A stretch of 29,016 nt of DNA from JAIVHA01 sp965367295 (GCA_965367295.1 CBDUHN010000041.1:1-29016), one strand, 5' to 3'; positions 14,703-21,507 are shown, counted from the stretch's first letter. Made by a program: numbers and translations. The notes: generated from the sequence alone by a model not told the origin.

Positions 14703-15515
14703 ATGAGCAATCCCCCTGATATCCTGAACCGGATCCTCGACCGCAAACGCGAAGAAATCGATGAGCGCAGCCGGCGTACGCCACTGTCGGCCTTGCAGGA
14801 GCAGGCCCTGCGGGCCGATGCGCCGCGTGGTTTCGTGGAGGCATTGAAGGCGAAGGTGGCGGCCGGTGATGCGGCGGTGATCGCCGAGATCAAGAAGGCC
14901 TCGCCCAGCAAGGGTGTGTTACGTCCGGATTTCGACCCGCCGGTCATTGCCAGAAGCTATGAGCAGGGCGGGGCGGCCTGCCTGTCGGTACTGACCGATG
15001 TGGATTTCTTCCAGGGGGCGGACGAATATCTGCAGCAGGCCCGGGCGGCCTGCGCGTTGCCGGTGTTGCGCAAGGATTTCACCATTGATCCCTACCAGGT
15101 GTATGAAGCACGGACCCTGGGTGCGGACTGCATCCTGTTGATCGTCTCCGCCCTCGATGACGCCAGGTTACGGGAGTTGCTGGAACTGGCCCATGAACTG
15201 GGCATGGATGTGCTGATGGAAGTGCATGACCGTGCGGAACTGGAGCGCGTCCTGCGTATGCCGGTACCGCTGGTCGGGATCAACAACCGCAGCTTGCGTA
15301 CCTTTGAAACCAGTCTGAACACTACGCTTGATCTGCTTTCGCTGATTCCCGATGACCGGCTGGTGGTCACCGAGAGCGGCATTCTCACGCCGGAAGATGT
15401 GAAGCTGATGCGCGACCATGCCGTGCATACCTTCCTGGTCGGCGAGGCCTTCATGCGCGCAACGGACCCGGGGGCGAAACTGGCGGAGTTGTTCGGCATG
15501 GGCACATGCCTGTAG
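14703..15515 (+). CDS. trpC: Indole-3-glycerol-phosphate synthase
   Basis: A 270-aa TIM barrel that cyclises CdRP to indole-3-glycerol phosphate. Signature stretches are EIKKASPSKGVL (catalytic E62/K64-K65 region), LSVLTDVDFFQGADEYL, LRKDFTIDPYQ, GINNRSLRTF and TESGI. It is monofunctional, with no TrpF fused. Its last two codons and stop (CTG TAG) lie inside a palindromic repeat beginning at 15509, so the repeat supplies the stop codon and the last Leu; the final residues GMGTCL are probably not conserved. The rest of the pathway (trpF, trpB, trpA) is outside this window. Confidence 0.97.
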   Translation: MSNPPDILNRILDRKREEIDERSRRTPLSALQEQALRADAPRGFVEALKAKVAAGDAAVIAEIKKASPSKGVLRPDFDPPVIARSYEQGGAACLSVLTDVDFFQGADEYLQQARAACALPVLRKDFTIDPYQVYEARTLGADCILLIVSALDDARLRELLELAHELGMDVLMEVHDRAELERVLRMPVPLVGINNRSLRTFETSLNTTLDLLSLIPDDRLVVTESGILTPEDVKLMRDHAVHTFLVGEAFMRATDPGAKLAELFGMGTCL

Positions 15516-15535
15516 GTCCGAATCCATTCGGACGC
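15509..15535. repeat. REP-like palindrome overlapping the trpC stop codon
   Basis: CTGTAGGTCCGAATCCATTC then GGACGCC: GTCCGAAT pairs with ATTCGGAC. It lies between the convergent trpC and crp and its TAG is the trpC stop. Confidence 0.85.
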
Positions 15536-15539
15536 CGGT

Positions 15540-16175
15540 CTAGCGCGTCCCGAACACCACAATGGTCTTGCCCCTGGCGGTAATCAGTCCCTGTTCCTCG
15601 AGCGATTTCAGTACCCGCCCCACCATTTCCCGTGAACAGCCGACGATACGGCCGATCTCCTGACGGGTGATCTTGATCTGCATACCATCCGGATGGGTCA
15701 TGGCATCGGGTTGCTTGCACAGGTCGAGCAGGGTGCGGGCCACGCGGCCGGTGACATCCACAAAGGCCAGGTCGCTCACCTTGCGGCTGGTGATCCGCAG
15801 GCGGGCTGCCATCTGGGACGAGAGCGCAAACAGGATTTCGGTGTCTTCGCTGGCCAGTTGGCGGAAGCGGCTGTAGCTGATCTCGGCCAGTTCGCATTCG
15901 CTTTTGGTGCGCACCCAGGCGCTACGGGCATCGTCGCTGAACAGCCCCATCTCACCGAAGAAATCCCCCTTGTTGAGATAGGCCAGTACGATTTCATGGC
16001 CGTCGTCGTCTTCGATCAGTACCGTGACTGATCCCTCGAGGATGTAGTACAGCACATCGGGTTTGTCGCCGGCATAGATGATCACGCTCTTGGAGGGATA
16101 GCGCCGCCGGTGGCAATGTTCCAGGAAGCGGTCGATGGAGGGATTGCCGGTGGTGAGTATTTTGGTTGTTGCCAT
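15540..16175 (-). CDS. crp: cAMP receptor protein (CRP/Vfr)
   Basis: A 211-aa global transcription factor, nearly co-linear with E. coli CRP (210 aa). The cAMP pocket is intact: FFGEMGLF with G74/E75, ARSAWVR with R84/S85, and T129/S130 in the long C-helix. The helix-turn-helix (about 170-195) reads ITRQEIGRIVGCSREMVGRVL, retaining R182, E183 and R187 of the CRP recognition helix, so it should bind TGTGA-N6-TCACA sites. The ATG at 16175 gives the family start; upstream in-frame codons lie in the divergent promoter region. A near-consensus CRP site lies at 16303-16318, suggesting autoregulation and control of osmC. The order trpGDC-crp-osmC matches that of vfr in Pseudomonas. Confidence 0.96.
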   Translation of the reverse strand: MATTKILTTGNPSIDRFLEHCHRRRYPSKSVIIYAGDKPDVLYYILEGSVTVLIEDDDGHEIVLAYLNKGDFFGEMGLFSDDARSAWVRTKSECELAEISYSRFRQLASEDTEILFALSSQMAARLRITSRKVSDLAFVDVTGRVARTLLDLCKQPDAMTHPDGMQIKITRQEIGRIVGCSREMVGRVLKSLEEQGLITARGKTIVVFGTR

Positions 16176-16302
16176 TCGTTCCGATGCCCCTTGCAAAAAG
16201 AGAACGCCCTTGGCGCCATAGACGCACTCTTCGCGTCGTACGGGTTCCTTCGGCCAGTGTAAGCAAGCCTGAAGGTTCTGTCGAACCATTCCAATTGGCA
16301 AC

Positions 16303-16318
16303 TGTGATAGGCTTCGCA
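16303..16318. promoter_or_regulatory. Near-consensus CRP/Vfr binding site
   Basis: TGTGA-TAGGCT-TCGCA differs from TGTGA-N6-TCACA in one half-site base. It lies in the intergenic region between divergent crp and osmC, 128 bases from the crp start and 25 from the osmC start. Confidence 0.55.
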
Positions 16319-16342
16319 AAAATTGAAGTCTGGGAGCGGATC

Positions 16343-16771
16343 ATGAAAGCACGGGTCAAGTGGGTCGAGGGCGCCACCTTTCTGGGTGAATCCGGTAGTG
16401 GCCATGCCATAGTCATGGATGGCCCCCCGGACAGTGGCGGCCGTAACCTCGGGGTGCGTCCCATGGAAATGCTGTTGCTGGGCATGGGCGGCTGCACGGC
16501 TTTTGATGTGGTGCTGATCCTGAAAAAATCCCGCCAGCCGGTTACCGACTGCGTGGTGGAGCTGTCCGCCGAACGTGCCGCAGAGGTGCCCAAGGTGTTC
16601 ACCCGCATCCATGTGCATTTCGTGGTGACGGGTAACGGTCTTGCGGAAAAGCAGGTGGAGCGGGCGGTGAAGCTGTCGGCGGAAAAATACTGTTCCGCAT
16701 CCCTCATGCTCGGCAAGGCCGCTGAAATCACCCACGATTTCGAAATCATCGAGGCGGGGGGGGCGGCATGA
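16343..16771 (+). CDS. OsmC-family protein
   Basis: A 142-aa OsmC/Ohr-fold protein, cytosolic. The two conserved thiols are C51 in LGMGGCTAFDVV and C117 in YCSASLML, so a thiol peroxidase activity on organic hydroperoxides is possible. The sequence is of the YhfA-like subgroup found next to crp/vfr, not classical OsmC or Ohr. GGAG seven bases before the ATG defines the start; an upstream in-frame extension would cross the CRP site. Its stop overlaps the VOC gene by ATGA. The position beside crp and the CRP site suggest joint regulation. Confidence 0.9.
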   Translation: MKARVKWVEGATFLGESGSGHAIVMDGPPDSGGRNLGVRPMEMLLLGMGGCTAFDVVLILKKSRQPVTDCVVELSAERAAEVPKVFTRIHVHFVVTGNGLAEKQVERAVKLSAEKYCSASLMLGKAAEITHDFEIIEAGGAA

Positions 16772-17175
16772 AGCGTCCGGCGCCCACCCGCGGCCTGCGT
16801 CACGTTGCGCTGTTCTGCCGGGACCTGGCAGCGGCCGAACATTTTTATGTGGAGCTGATGGGGATGACGGTGGAGTGGCGTCCCGATCCGGACAACGTCT
16901 ACCTCACCTCGGGGAACGACAACCTGGCCCTGCATCGTGGTGGGAATGAATTTATCCCGGGAGAACACCAGCAGCTGGACCATATCGGTTTTTTCATTGC
17001 CACCCCGGAAGAAGTGGATGAGTGGTACGCCTTTCTGGATGCCAACGGTGTTGAGTTCAAGTCCGCGCCACGCACCCATCGCGATGGTGCGCGCAGTTTC
17101 TATTGCAAGGACCCGGAAGGGGTTTCGGTGCAGATCATCTATCATCCACCCATTGCGAAAGCGGACGGCCTGTAG
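16768..17175 (+). CDS. VOC-superfamily (glyoxalase/dioxygenase-fold) protein
   Basis: A 135-aa protein with the two beta-alpha-beta-beta-beta modules of the vicinal oxygen chelate fold. Likely metal ligands are H12 in LRHVALF and H72 in LDHIGFF; the second-module motif CKDPEGVSVQIIYH carries Gln122 where glyoxalases have Glu, so the metal site may be altered. It might be a lyase, dioxygenase or binding protein; the substrate is unknown. It starts within the osmC stop (ATGA) and so belongs to the same transcript. Its stop (TAG at 17173) and last Leu codon fall in a palindromic repeat, so its C-terminus was probably shaped by the repeat. In Pseudomonas I recall speD rather than this gene at this position. 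Confidence 0.85.
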   Translation: MKRPAPTRGLRHVALFCRDLAAAEHFYVELMGMTVEWRPDPDNVYLTSGNDNLALHRGGNEFIPGEHQQLDHIGFFIATPEEVDEWYAFLDANGVEFKSAPRTHRDGARSFYCKDPEGVSVQIIYHPPIAKADGL

Positions 17176-17194
17176 GCCTGAATTCATTCGGGCG
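17169..17194. repeat. REP-like palindrome overlapping the VOC gene stop codon
   Basis: CCTGTAGGCCTGAATTCATT then CGGGC. The TAG is the stop of the VOC gene. It directly precedes copy 1 of the large repeat. Confidence 0.85.
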
Positions 17195-17201
17195 GTGTTC
17201 G

Positions 17202-17503
17202 TTTCCGGTTGTATGCCGATTCATGACCTTCCTTCCGCCCTTTGCCGGGCGGGTTCATTTTCTTTGTTCCGCCAAAGAAAACGAACCAAAAGAAAGGCGG
17301 CCCGACGACACCGCTCCTGATCAGCCCCTGGGTGCATCTGCGGTGCACCCGTTGGAAACAAGGTCCACCGGACCTTGTTTTAGTCCCGCCTCACCCCTGT
17401 GCTTCCCGGCCAAACCGGCGCGCGCAAAACTCGCCGCTATGCGGCTCAGACAGTTGCGCGCTTGTCCCGGTGTTGCCTGCGATGCCCGGCGGCGCCAACG
17501 GGA
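17202..17503. repeat. ~305-bp structured repeat, copy 1
   Basis: Very similar to 21541-21846 over its whole length. Both share CATGACCTTCCTTCCGCCC, CGCCAAAGAAAACGAACC, CCGCTCCTGATCAGCCCCTG, ACAAGGTC, GGCGCGCGCAAAACTC and GGCGGCGCCAACGGGA. It has several internal hairpins: GGGTGCA/TGCACCC (17330-17350) and an 11-bp stem AAACAAGGTCC/GGACCTTGTTT (17356-17380) with A and T flanks that could terminate transcription in both directions. Palindromic repeats flank it (17169 and 17523). The open frames inside it on both strands are not credible genes. It fills most of the gene-free region 17176-17585. Confidence 0.88.
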
Positions 17504-17522
17504 TCTGGGGTGCCGGGTTTTT

Positions 17523-17592
17523 TGTAGGTCCGAATTTATTCGGACGGGGTTCATCTCGTATGGCAATGCCCGAATGAATTCAGGCCTACAGG
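17523..17592. repeat. REP-like palindrome pair, inverted; right arm carries the coq7 stop
   Basis: The left arm GTAGGTCCGAATTTATTCGG (17523) and the right arm CCCGAATGAATTCAGGCCTA (17570 on) face each other with about 20 bases between, a REPIN-like arrangement. The TAG complement CTA at 17586-17588 is the coq7 stop. Confidence 0.85.
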
Positions 17593-18230
17593 CGGTACGC
17601 CGTCGTCGTCATTACCTTCGACATCAGTTTCATCAGGCCGCGCACCGGGGCCGGCAGGTCCGCGCCGCCGGCGGCTTTGGCGGTTTCGCCGTGATGGGCC
17701 TCGTCGGTCTTCATTTGTTCCAGGATGGCGCGGCTTTTGTGATCCTGCGGTGCAATACGCTGCAAGTGGTCGTCGAGGTGGCGGATGACCTGCTGCTCGG
17801 TTTCGGCCACGAATCCCAGGCTCCACTTGTCGCCGATGGCGCCGGCGCCGGCGCCGATGGCGAAGGAACCCAGGTACCAGAACGGGTTCAGCAGGCTGGT
17901 ACGGCCACCGAGTTCCGCGACCCGCTGTTCACACCATTCCAGGTGATCGTTTTCCTCGCGGGCCGCCTGTTCCATACGCTCCTTCACCGACTCCAGCCGT
18001 GCTGTCAGGGCCTGGCCCTGGTACAGGGCCTGGGCGGATACCTCACCGGCATGGTTGATGCGCATCAGGCGGATGGATTCCTCCCGCTCGGCATCGGACA
18101 GGGTACCGTCTTCCGTGGTTTGAGACGGATTGGCGCGGTCGGTCACCAGCGGCCGGCCGGCCACGGTGCGTACGGCCTGATCGAAGCTGATGATCAGCTG
18201 ATCCAGGGGACTGTAGTGGCGTTGGTTCAT
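17586..18230 (-). CDS. coq7: Ubiquinone biosynthesis hydroxylase Coq7
   Basis: A 214-aa ferritin-like di-iron monooxygenase that hydroxylates 2-polyprenyl-3-methyl-6-methoxy-1,4-benzoquinone, the penultimate step of aerobic ubiquinone synthesis. It is likely a peripheral membrane protein. Di-iron ligands are in INHAGEVSA (E63), ExxH of EENDHLEW (E93, H96) and the second set in ETEQQVIRHL and KTDEAHHG. Its length matches bacterial Coq7. AAGG precedes the ATG by seven bases. Its stop codon is inside a palindromic repeat, so the terminal residues TTTAYRL may be unique to this genome. The position after crp and osmC agrees with Pseudomonas. Confidence 0.95.
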   Translation of the reverse strand: MNQRHYSPLDQLIISFDQAVRTVAGRPLVTDRANPSQTTEDGTLSDAEREESIRLMRINHAGEVSAQALYQGQALTARLESVKERMEQAAREENDHLEWCEQRVAELGGRTSLLNPFWYLGSFAIGAGAGAIGDKWSLGFVAETEQQVIRHLDDHLQRIAPQDHKSRAILEQMKTDEAHHGETAKAAGGADLPAPVRGLMKLMSKVMTTTAYRL

Positions 18231-18339
18231 GGCGGCACCTTAGCGGCTACGGGAAGGCGTTGGCAATACCCGGCTATCGCGGAACGCCGGCATCATGGAA
18301 TCTCCCTCGTATCGTGCGTCCTTGCTGGCGGGCAATCCC

Positions 18340-19587
18340 TCATTCCGCGAGTTGACGCGCCAGCAGGCTCACCGGGTGCAACACCTCGATTTCCAGCCCT
18401 GCCTCCCGCAGGCCCGCGGCCAGGTGCAGGGCGCAGCCGATGTTGCTGCTCACCAGGGTACGCACCCCCAGAGTCTGGAGCCGCTCGATATGGGGTTGCC
18501 GTATCGCAGCCGCCATCTCCGGCTGGGTGAGCATGTAGCTGCCGGCGGCGCCGCAGCAGGCGCCGGTCGGATTGAGGGGGAGGGTCTGCAGCTGGGGAAT
18601 GCGTTCCAGCAGCCGGTATACGGCGCGGTGCTGTCGCAGCCCGTGACGCAGGGTGCAGGGATCATGCACGGCGATGGTTTCGGGCAGAGGGAGCAGGGCC
18701 GGATCTGCGGGCCAGTCCGCCTGGTCGAGGAATGTCACGATATCCTGCAGGGCCCTGCTGAAGGCGGTGGCACCAGGGTGACTCGCTCCATATAAGGTTC
18801 CGTATTCCGCCAGGTGGGCACTGCAACCGCTGGCCGTGGAGATCACCGCATCGAGATGGGCGATGTCGAAGGCGGCCAGGTTGGCATCGGCCAGACCCCG
18901 GGCCCCACTGGGATCCCCGGCGTGTTCCAGCAGGGCGCCGCAGCAGACCTGGCGCTCCGGAATGCCGACTTCATAGCCAAGGCGGGTCAGTAGACGAACG
19001 GTGTCGCGCTGGGTGGCCACATCCGCTACGGAACCAATACAGCCGGAAAACAGGGCTACGCGGCCACGGGTCGGGCTGGAGGGCGTGTGAGTGCCTGCGC
19101 GCAATGGCCGTTGCAGCGCTGGTAGCCGGGCTTCCACGTCGGCCAGTCCCGGCAGGCGCAGCATTCCGCTGCGGCGCGTCAGCCATTGTGCCCCGCTGCG
19201 CTGGTAGAAACGCAGCAGCGTGGCGATGGCGCGCAGTCGGCCCGGGTGTCGCAGCAGACCGGTGATCAGTCGCTGCTGCCACCGGTGCCAGCGGGTCTGT
19301 GGGCGCAGCGGCCGTACCCGGGCGCGGGCCACATCCATGAGCCGGCCAAAGGGTACCTCCGAAGGACACATGGCCTCGCAGGCGCGGCATTCCAGGCAGC
19401 GGTCCAGGTGAGTGAACAACTGGTCGCTGACCGGCAGGATGCCGTTGTCCAGCCCCTGCATCAGGGCAATGCGGCCGCGCGGGGAGTCGCCCTCATCGCG
19501 GGTCAGGCTGTAGGTAGGGCAATGGGGCAGGCAGAGGCCGCACATCACACAGCGATCGGTGTCTTTGAGGTCGTTCGGCGCAGACAA
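18340..19587 (-). CDS. GlcF-like iron-sulfur (CCG domain) oxidoreductase subunit
   Basis: The protein has two [4Fe-4S] ferredoxin motifs near the N-terminus (CVMCGLCLPHCPTYS and CLECRACEAMCPSEV) and two CCG domains (VCCGALLEHAGD and GACCGAAGSYML, with DPCTLRHGL and NIGCALHL). This is the layout of glycolate oxidase subunit GlcF and of LutA/GlpC-type proteins, which pass electrons from a flavoprotein to quinone at the inner membrane. The start is uncertain: the open frame reaches a GTG at 19662, but that would cross the divergent -10 box. The TTG at 19587 yields a start close to the first cluster, as in relatives (415 aa). GlcD and GlcE are not next to it; the only FAD partner in the window is the fused protein at 25064. 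GlcF is the best guess. Confidence 0.88.
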   Translation of the reverse strand: MSAPNDLKDTDRCVMCGLCLPHCPTYSLTRDEGDSPRGRIALMQGLDNGILPVSDQLFTHLDRCLECRACEAMCPSEVPFGRLMDVARARVRPLRPQTRWHRWQQRLITGLLRHPGRLRAIATLLRFYQRSGAQWLTRRSGMLRLPGLADVEARLPALQRPLRAGTHTPSSPTRGRVALFSGCIGSVADVATQRDTVRLLTRLGYEVGIPERQVCCGALLEHAGDPSGARGLADANLAAFDIAHLDAVISTASGCSAHLAEYGTLYGASHPGATAFSRALQDIVTFLDQADWPADPALLPLPETIAVHDPCTLRHGLRQHRAVYRLLERIPQLQTLPLNPTGACCGAAGSYMLTQPEMAAAIRQPHIERLQTLGVRTLVSSNIGCALHLAAGLREAGLEIEVLHPVSLLARQLAE

Positions 19588-19634
19588 GGGGGTAATCTCG
19601 AATCCGGAGTGAGGGCTGCGACAGCCGGCCCGGG

Positions 19635-19640
19635 TATAAT
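19635..19640 (+). promoter_or_regulatory. -10 box of the ferredoxin gene
   Basis: A perfect TATAAT, 32 bases before the ATG at 19673. A clear -35 is not seen. It lies in the short divergent spacer with the GlcF-like gene. Confidence 0.55.
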
Positions 19641-19672
19641 AGCGAAATCCCAACCCACGCACCGGATGTCTT

Positions 19673-19981
19673 ATGTCTTTCTATCAATATCATGTGTTTT
19701 TCTGTACCAATCTGCGCGAGGCTGGCCGACCCTGCTGCCAGCGCTTCGATGCCCAGGGAATGCGCGATTACGCCAAGCAGCGCACCAAGGAACTGGGGAT
19801 TGCCGGCCACGGCAAGGTACGCATCAACAATGCCGGTTGTCTGGACCGCTGCGCCGAGGGGCCGGTAATGGTGATCTACCCCGAGGGCACCTGGTACAGC
19901 TACGTGGACCGCGAAGATATCGATGAAATCATCGAGGAGCACCTGGTCGGCGGGCGCGTGGTGGAGCGGCTGAAGATCTAG
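19673..19981 (+). CDS. Thioredoxin-like [2Fe-2S] ferredoxin
   Basis: A 102-aa protein of the Shethna-type thioredoxin-fold ferredoxin family. The four cluster cysteines are probably C11, C21 or C22, C56 and C60 (FFCTNL, RPCCQRF, NAGCLDRCAEGP); the segment PVMVIYPEGTWYSYV and the C-terminal IIEEHLVGGRVVERL complete the fold. It is soluble and likely acts as an electron carrier. The ATG at 19673 is preceded by a TATAAT box at 32 bases and only a weak ribosome site. It is divergent from the GlcF-like gene, so a shared control region is plausible, but a functional link is inference. Confidence 0.9.
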   Translation: MSFYQYHVFFCTNLREAGRPCCQRFDAQGMRDYAKQRTKELGIAGHGKVRINNAGCLDRCAEGPVMVIYPEGTWYSYVDREDIDEIIEEHLVGGRVVERLKI

Positions 19982-20009
19982 GGGGCGGCCACGCGTTTTG
20001 CGGTAAGCC

Positions 20010-20080
20010 CCTGTAGGTGCGATTTTATTCGCATTGCCATGGGTGTCGGGATGGTCTTGCGAATAAATCCACACCTGTGG
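20010..20080. repeat. REP-like palindrome pair, inverted
   Basis: The left arm CTGTAGGTGCGATTTTATTC and the right arm GCGAATAAATCCACACCTGT are approximate reverse complements about 25 bases apart, REPIN-like. Confidence 0.8.
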
Positions 20081-20119
20081 GAGGGGTGTTGGGTCCTGCA
20101 AAAAAATTCACAACAGGGG

Positions 20120-20148
20120 TTGACAGAGGGGTAATCGTATTAGAAAAT
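20120..20148 (+). promoter_or_regulatory. Sigma-70-like promoter for the candidate RNA/leader
   Basis: A perfect TTGACA at 20120-20125, a 17-bp spacer, and GAAAAT at 20143-20148 (four of six matches to TATAAT). The predicted start is near 20155. Confidence 0.6.
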
Positions 20149-20154
20149 GCTTAC

Positions 20155-20262
20155 ATACTGATTGACCCAACCCCCCCCAACCTCCGGGTCAGTCAGTACT
20201 CCTCCAATCCTCCTTTTGGTGGTATTTTAAGCGCAGCCCCCTACTTGCTGCGCTTTTTTTTG
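20155..20262 (+). ncRNA. Candidate small RNA or rplM leader with C-rich loop and anti-SD motifs
   Basis: A ~108-nt transcript would run from the promoter to a strong terminator. Its 5' hairpin is a 13-bp stem, TACTGATTGACCC (20156-20168) with GGGTCAGTCAGTA (20186-20198), including one U-G pair. The 17-nt loop has eight consecutive C and CCTCC. Two more CCTCC motifs follow in a single-stranded-looking stretch (20201-20205 and 20209-20213). CCTCC is complementary to Shine-Dalgarno GGAGG, so base-pairing to ribosome-binding sites is possible. The alternative is the leader of rplM-rpsI with the terminator serving as an attenuator. No open reading frame of note lies inside. Confidence 0.5.
20229..20261 (+). 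terminator. Strong rho-independent terminator upstream of rplM
   Basis: AAGCGCAGC (20229-20237) pairs with GCTGCGCTT (20247-20255) across nine bases, followed by an unbroken T-run to 20261. It ends the candidate RNA or attenuates rplM. Confidence 0.85.
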
Positions 20263-20364
20263 TCTGGAATTTAGGGAATCAGGCCTCACAGTGCTTGAAT
20301 CCGGCAAACCCATTATGTACCATTCCCGCTCTTTACGAGAGCAGTTAGGATCTGGAGCCATCCG
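20262..20364 (+). promoter_or_regulatory. 5' region of rplM with small hairpin
   Basis: Between the terminator and rplM, a TTGAAT (20295) and TACCAT (20318) at 17-bp spacing form a possible promoter. GCTCT (20328) pairs with AGAGC (20338) in a short hairpin ahead of the GGAG ribosome site. L13 operons in E. coli are autoregulated through such leaders; whether this one is cannot be seen. Confidence 0.35.
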
Positions 20365-20793
20365 ATGAAGACTTTTAGTGCCAAGCCGGAAACTGTAAAG
20401 CGCGATTGGTACCTGGTGAACGCCGAGGGCAAGACCCTGGGTCGCCTGGCCAGCGAAATCGCCCGGCGCCTGCGCGGTAAGCACAAGCCCGAGTTCACCC
20501 CGCACGTGGACACCGGTGATTACATCGTGGTGGTGAACGCGGACAAGATCCGGGTCACCGGCCGCAAGGAAACCGATAAGATGTACCACCATCACACCGG
20601 TTACATCGGCAACCTCAAGTCCATCAGCTATGAAAAGCTCCAGGCCCGTGCACCGGGTCGTGTGCTGGAAATCGCCGTGAAAGGCATGCTGCCCAAGAAC
20701 ACCCTGGGCCGTGCCATGTATCGCAAGCTGAAGGTGTACGGTGGGGCCGAGCACAACCATGCCGCCCAGCAGCCTGCACCCCTGGAAATCTAA
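20365..20793 (+). CDS. rplM: 50S ribosomal protein L13
   Basis: A 142-aa primary 23S rRNA-binding protein of the large subunit. It has the family opening MKTFSAKPETVKRDWYLVNA, then GKTLGRLASEIA and RGKHKPEFTPHVDTGDYIVV (split here), YHHTGYIGN and KGMLPKNTLGR. GGAG eight bases upstream is the ribosome site. It is followed by rpsI after 15 bases, the universal rplM-rpsI operon. The length is exactly that of E. coli L13. Confidence 0.98.
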   Translation: MKTFSAKPETVKRDWYLVNAEGKTLGRLASEIARRLRGKHKPEFTPHVDTGDYIVVVNADKIRVTGRKETDKMYHHHTGYIGNLKSISYEKLQARAPGRVLEIAVKGMLPKNTLGRAMYRKLKVYGGAEHNHAAQQPAPLEI

Positions 20794-20808
20794 GAAGGTT
20801 CGGACAAT

Positions 20809-21201
20809 ATGTCGCAAGAACAGAATTACGCCACCGGTCGCCGCAAGACCTCTACGGCCCGCGTGTTCCTGACCAAGGGCACCGGTAACATCACCATCAA
20901 CAGCCGTCCGCTGGATCAGTACTTCGGTCGCCAGACCGCGCGCATGATCGTGCGCCAGGCGTTGGAAACCGTGGACATGGCCGAGAGCTTTGACGTCAAG
21001 GCCACGGTGAAGGGCGGCGGCACCACCGGTCAGGCCGGCGCCATCCGCCACGGCATTGCCCGTGCCCTGATGGAATACAATGAAGAACTGCGCCCCACGC
21101 TGCGCCGCGCCGGTCTCGTGACCCGTGATGCACGTGAGGTGGAGCGTAAGAAGATCGGTCTGCGCAAGGCCCGTCGCGCCACCCAGTTCTCCAAGCGTTA
21201 A
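20809..21201 (+). CDS. rpsI: 30S ribosomal protein S9
   Basis: A 130-aa protein at the head of the small subunit whose basic C-terminal tail reaches the P-site tRNA. It has YATGRRKTSTARVFLTKGTG, NSRPLDQYFGR, VKGGGTTGQAGAIRHGIARA and the conserved C-terminus RRATQFSKR, ending KR as S9 should. AAGAAGG lies nine bases before the ATG. It is co-transcribed with rplM; the tRNA-Gln gene follows after 45 bases and may share the transcript. Confidence 0.98.
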   Translation: MSQEQNYATGRRKTSTARVFLTKGTGNITINSRPLDQYFGRQTARMIVRQALETVDMAESFDVKATVKGGGTTGQAGAIRHGIARALMEYNEELRPTLRRAGLVTRDAREVERKKIGLRKARRATQFSKR

Positions 21202-21246
21202 TCCCGTCAGGCCGGCGGGTACTCGCCGGTTTCACGAGAAAGATAT

Positions 21247-21320
21247 TGGGGGATCGTCTAGCGGCAGGACTGCGGACTCTGACTCCGCCAACCAAGGTTC
21301 GAATCCTTGTCCCCCAGCCA
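21247..21320 (+). tRNA. tRNA-Gln (anticodon CTG)
   Basis: A complete cloverleaf of 74 bases with encoded CCA. The acceptor stem TGGGGGA pairs with TCCCCCA, including the U1-A72 first pair typical of tRNA-Gln, with discriminator G. The anticodon stem GCGGA/TCCGC encloses loop CTCTGAC, giving CTG at 21279-21281 (reads CAG). The T arm has GGTTCGAATCC. Confidence 0.96.
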
Positions 21321-21361
21321 ATACACACGGAACCCGCCCATGTGGCGGGTTTTGTGTGTAT
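21321..21361 (+). terminator. Long hairpin after tRNA-Gln
   Basis: ATACACAC (21321-21328) pairs with GTGTGTAT (21354-21361), and CCCGCC (21333-21338) with GGCGGG (21344-21349), with TTTT after the inner stem. It probably terminates the tRNA transcript. Confidence 0.8.
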
Positions 21362-21477
21362 GGGGGTCAGGATGAAAACCCCAGGTTCGATACCCGACCA
21401 GCGGGAGGGTGAACGCCGGAGCATTGCGAGGGTGGCCCGAAGGCAGGCCGAGTAATCCTTGTCCCTCGGTCAATGAA
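21362..21477 (+). pseudogene. Degenerate tRNA-like remnant
   Basis: This stretch has tRNA-like pieces: GGTTCGATACC resembling a T arm (around 21384), CGAGGG (21427) able to pair with CCCTCG (21463), and AATCCTTGTCCC followed by CGGTCAAT that copies the 3' end of the intact tRNA-Gln (AATCCTTGTCCCCCAGCCAAT). The terminator that follows also copies the first one. A decayed tandem tRNA duplication explains this best. No intact cloverleaf could be drawn. Confidence 0.45.
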
Positions 21478-21479
21478 AG

Positions 21480-21505
21480 ACCCCGCCCCTGTGGCGGGGT
21501 TTTTT
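21480..21505 (+). terminator. Second rho-independent terminator, paralogue of the tRNA terminator
   Basis: ACCCCGCC (21480-21487) pairs with GGCGGGGT (21493-21500), followed by a six-T run. The core resembles the CCCGCC/GGCGGG core after tRNA-Gln. Confidence 0.85.
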
Positions 21506-21507
21506 AT

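Larger units (their letters stand above)
19982..20154. other. Intergenic region after the ferredoxin gene
   Basis: No gene is seen. It holds an inverted palindromic pair and then the promoter of the candidate RNA. No separate terminator for the ferredoxin gene was found. Confidence 0.5.

Noticed and set aside
17242..17577. Open frames inside the large repeat (also 21581-21808), sharing the words FIFFVPPKKTNQKKGG
   Set aside because: Similar short frames are, as I recall, often annotated in databases. Here the frames diverge after about 30 codons through indels and other frames are equally open, so the similarity reflects the repeat DNA, not a protein.
17103..18530. A 475-codon forward open frame crossing the repeat and the coq7 gene
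   Set aside because: It runs antisense to well-supported coq7 and through the large repeat; no recognisable domain.
20017..20274. An 85-codon forward frame between the ferredoxin gene and rplM
   Set aside because: It crosses palindromes, a promoter, a stable hairpin and a terminator; no ribosome site and no conserved-looking features.
21362..21477. A second functional tRNA after tRNA-Gln
   Set aside because: Only a 3' end and T-arm-like piece can be matched; no full acceptor stem with CCA or anticodon arm could be drawn.
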